Source of the DNA: Trueperaceae bacterium
GTDB lineage: Bacteria > Deinococcota > Deinococci > Deinococcales > Trueperaceae
Assembly (NCBI GenBank): GCA_003567075.1
Contig: PXAU01000361.1
Coordinates: 1-5,620, forward strand
Direction of reading: 5' to 3'
DNA length: 5,620 nt
A model generated the notes under the pieces. It was given only the letters and a program-made list of their open reading frames with translations. It was not told where the DNA came from and ran no database searches. A program made the translations under genes and the position numbers. Below, in pieces: positions 4,683 through 5,620 of this stretch. Numbering within the stretch: the first letter of the stretch is position 1; every line of letters begins with the position of its first letter.

Positions 4683-4863
4683 GGCCCGCAACCTCAACGT
4701 CGAGGAGATCAAGGAAGCCGTCGACGAGCGCCGCGAGGAGCTCATGGACCTGCGCTTCCAGGCCGCCGTGGGGCAGGCCAGCAACCCGCGCCGCATCCGC
4801 GCGGCCAAGCGCGAGATCGCCCGGCTCCTCACGATCCGCAGCGAGAAGGAGCAGTCGCAGTGA
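4669..4863 (+). CDS. rpmC: 50S ribosomal protein L29
   Basis: L29 is a small helical-hairpin protein beside L23 at the tunnel exit. The product is 64 aa, the family size. It starts MKPNEARNLNVEEIKEAVDE and has the signature region ELMDLRFQAAVGQASNPRRI (24-43), followed by a basic second helix (AAKREIARLLTIRSEKE). The start is ATG 4669, inside the end of rplP: a 14-base overlap in which one strand encodes DEAQ-stop of L16 and MKPNE of L29. GAGG at 4659-4662, 6 bases upstream, supports this start. A second ATG at 4679 lies in another frame and gives no family match. The stop overlaps the rpsQ GTG by four bases. Confidence 0.96.
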   Translation: MKPNEARNLNVEEIKEAVDERREELMDLRFQAAVGQASNPRRIRAAKREIARLLTIRSEKEQSQ

Positions 4864-5105
4864 AGAAGACCTTCCAGGGGCGCGTCACCAGCGACGGCGC
4901 CGACAAGACCGTGACCGTGAAGGTCGACCGCCGCTTCAAGCACCCGCTCTACGGCAAGGTCGTGACGGTCTCGAAGAACTACCTCGCGCACGACGAGGCC
5001 AACAGCTACGGCGTGGGTGACGTCGTCGAGATCACCGCCGGGCGTCCCATGAGCCGCCGCAAGCGCTTCGTCGTGACGCGGCTGGTGGAGAAGGCGCGCG
5101 GCTGA
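4860..5105 (+). CDS. rpsQ: 30S ribosomal protein S17 (GTG start)
   Basis: S17 is an early-binding 16S rRNA protein with an OB fold. The product is 81 aa: KKTFQGRVTSDGADKTVTVK (2-21), VDRRFKHPLYGKVVTVSKNY (22-41), LAHDEANSYGVGDVVEI (42-58), then GRPMSRRKRFVVTRLVEKAR. The HPLYGK loop and the HDE-x(4)-Y-x-(V/I)-GD pattern are family hallmarks. The start is GTG 4860 within a GTGA overlap with the rpmC stop; GGAG at 4848-4851 is 8 bases upstream, inside the AAGGAG of the L29 end. The protein stops soon after the OB fold, near the common bacterial length of about 85, without the C-terminal extension I recall in Deinococcus and Thermus S17. Confidence 0.97.
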   Translation: MKKTFQGRVTSDGADKTVTVKVDRRFKHPLYGKVVTVSKNYLAHDEANSYGVGDVVEITAGRPMSRRKRFVVTRLVEKARG

Positions 5106-5126
5106 GGGCCGCCAGGAGCCACTTCC

Positions 5127-5495
5127 ATGATCCAGCAGGAGAGCTACCTCGACGTGGCCGACAACTCCGGCGCCCGGCGCATCCAATGCATCCGGGTGCT
5201 CGGGACCGGCCAGCAGTTCGTCGGCGGCGTGGGCGACATCATCGTCGCGGCGGTCAAGGACGCCATGCCTAACGCCCCGGTCAAGAAAGGTGACGTCGTC
5301 AAGGCCGTCATCGTGCGCACCAGGAAGGCGATCAACCGCAGCGACGGCTCGTCGATCCGCTTCGACACCAACGCGGCGGTGCTGATCAACCCACAGAACG
5401 AGCCCCGCGGCACGCGCGTCTTCGGGCCCGTCGCGCGCGAACTGCGCGAGAAGCGCTTCATGCGCATCGTGTCGCTGGCGCCGGAGGTCCTGTGA
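5127..5495 (+). CDS. rplN: 50S ribosomal protein L14
   Basis: L14 sits on the 50S interface next to L19, takes part in bridges to the 30S subunit and is the docking site of the silencing factor RsfS in other bacteria. The product is 122 aa, the standard length. It shows MIQQESYLDVADNSGARRIQ, VGDIIVAAVKDAMPNAPVKK (35-54), GDVVKAVIVRTRKAINRSDG (55-74), SIRFDTNAAVLINPQNEPRG (76-95) and TRVFGPVARELREKRFMRIV (96-115), ending SLAPEVL. It lacks the glycine-rich insertion after about residue 27 that I recall in Deinococcus L14. The start is ATG 5127 with AGGAG at 5114-5118, 8 bases upstream. This is the only gene in the window whose whole ribosome binding site lies in an intergenic gap (21 bases), except perhaps rplB. 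Confidence 0.98.
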   Translation: MIQQESYLDVADNSGARRIQCIRVLGTGQQFVGGVGDIIVAAVKDAMPNAPVKKGDVVKAVIVRTRKAINRSDGSSIRFDTNAAVLINPQNEPRGTRVFGPVARELREKRFMRIVSLAPEVL

Positions 5496-5620
5496 TGGGG
5501 AAGCTCCGCCTCAAGAAGGGCGACACGGTGCGGGTCATGACCGGCAAGCACCGCGGCGCCGAGGGCGAGGTGCTGCAGGTGAACCACGCCACGCAGCGCG
5601 TGCTCGTCAAGAACGTGAAC
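5495..5620 (+). CDS. rplX: 50S ribosomal protein L24, N-terminal part (partial, 3' cut by window)
   Basis: L24 is an assembly-initiator protein of the 50S subunit that ends up near the tunnel exit. The first 42 codons are present and the frame is open to the window edge: MGKLRLKKGDTVRVMTGKHR, then GAEGEVLQVNHATQRVLVKN and VN. KKGDTVRVMTGKHRGAEGEV is a KOW motif, typical of L24. The start is ATG 5495 in a TGATG junction, sharing one base with the rplN stop; GGAGG at 5483-5487 is 7 bases upstream. The position after rplN is the standard one. The C-terminal part cannot be judged. Confidence 0.96.
   Translation, partial: MGKLRLKKGDTVRVMTGKHRGAEGEVLQVNHATQRVLVKNVN

Noticed and set aside
5106..5126. 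Possible promoter or terminator in the rpsQ/rplN gap, the largest gap in the window
   Set aside because: It is 21 bases long, holds an AGGAG ribosome binding site and shows no hairpin with a T-run and no -10/-35 pattern.
4236..5186. Minus-strand open frame of 316 codons across rplP, rpmC and rpsQ
   Set aside because: It is a shadow of the codon structure of three certain ribosomal genes, with no recognisable motif and no independent ribosome binding site that I could see.
1..5620. A hidden new system, inserted gene, mobile element, tRNA or CRISPR array
   Set aside because: The whole window is accounted for by tuf and thirteen ribosomal protein genes in the canonical order, with gaps of at most 21 bases and no direct-repeat array, transposase or integration scar.

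Overview
This window is an internal piece of the conserved S10 ribosomal-protein operon of a high-GC bacterium, entirely on the + strand. It opens with the last 39 codons of an elongation factor Tu gene (tuf). Twelve complete ribosomal protein genes follow: rpsJ (S10), rplC (L3), rplD (L4), rplW (L23), rplB (L2), rpsS (S19), rplV (L22), rpsC (S3), rplP (L16), rpmC (L29), rpsQ (S17) and rplN (L14). The window is cut inside rplX (L24). This is the canonical order, with no inserted gene, no frameshift, no RNA gene and no mobile element. No stretch of even 30 bases lies outside a gene.

The proteins point to the Deinococcota (Deinococcus-Thermus). From memory of the family sequences, several stretches read almost like Deinococcus proteins: L3 starting MKGILGTKVGMTQVW, S10 with PLPTRIRRFCVLRSPF and ending IKTVGGR, L16 with EPAWIKSNQIEACRIAMSR and ending KREVYDEAQ, and L4 with NVYDILR followed by a short acidic tail. 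L14 is of ordinary length (122 aa), without the internal insertion I recall in Deinococcus L14, and L22 lacks the longer N-terminus I recall there. A lineage outside Deinococcus proper, such as a Trueperaceae-like one, is therefore plausible, but I hold that loosely.

The genes are packed as one translationally coupled unit. Junctions range from a 14-base overlap (rplP/rpmC) to a 21-base gap (rpsQ/rplN). Most genes have a clear purine-rich ribosome binding site inside the 3' end of the gene before. Five of the twelve complete genes appear to start with GTG. I moved three starts from the longest possible reading: rplC to GTG 448, rpsS to GTG 2858 and rplP to ATG 4257. The products act together. 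S10, S19, S3 and S17 build the small subunit. L3, L4, L23, L2, L22, L16, L29, L14 and L24 build the large subunit around the peptidyl transferase centre and exit tunnel. EF-Tu delivers aminoacyl-tRNA to the finished ribosome.

No promoter, terminator or S10-type leader is visible. The tuf/rpsJ gap is only two bases, so rpsJ must be transcribed with tuf. The least ordinary points are a sharp codon-usage and strand-composition change at the 3' end of tuf, the missing ribosome binding site of rpsJ, a repeated stop-NC-start junction, an internally repetitive acidic tail on L4 and an Arg/Gly/Pro-rich tail on S3. I see no new biological system here; it is core translation machinery.
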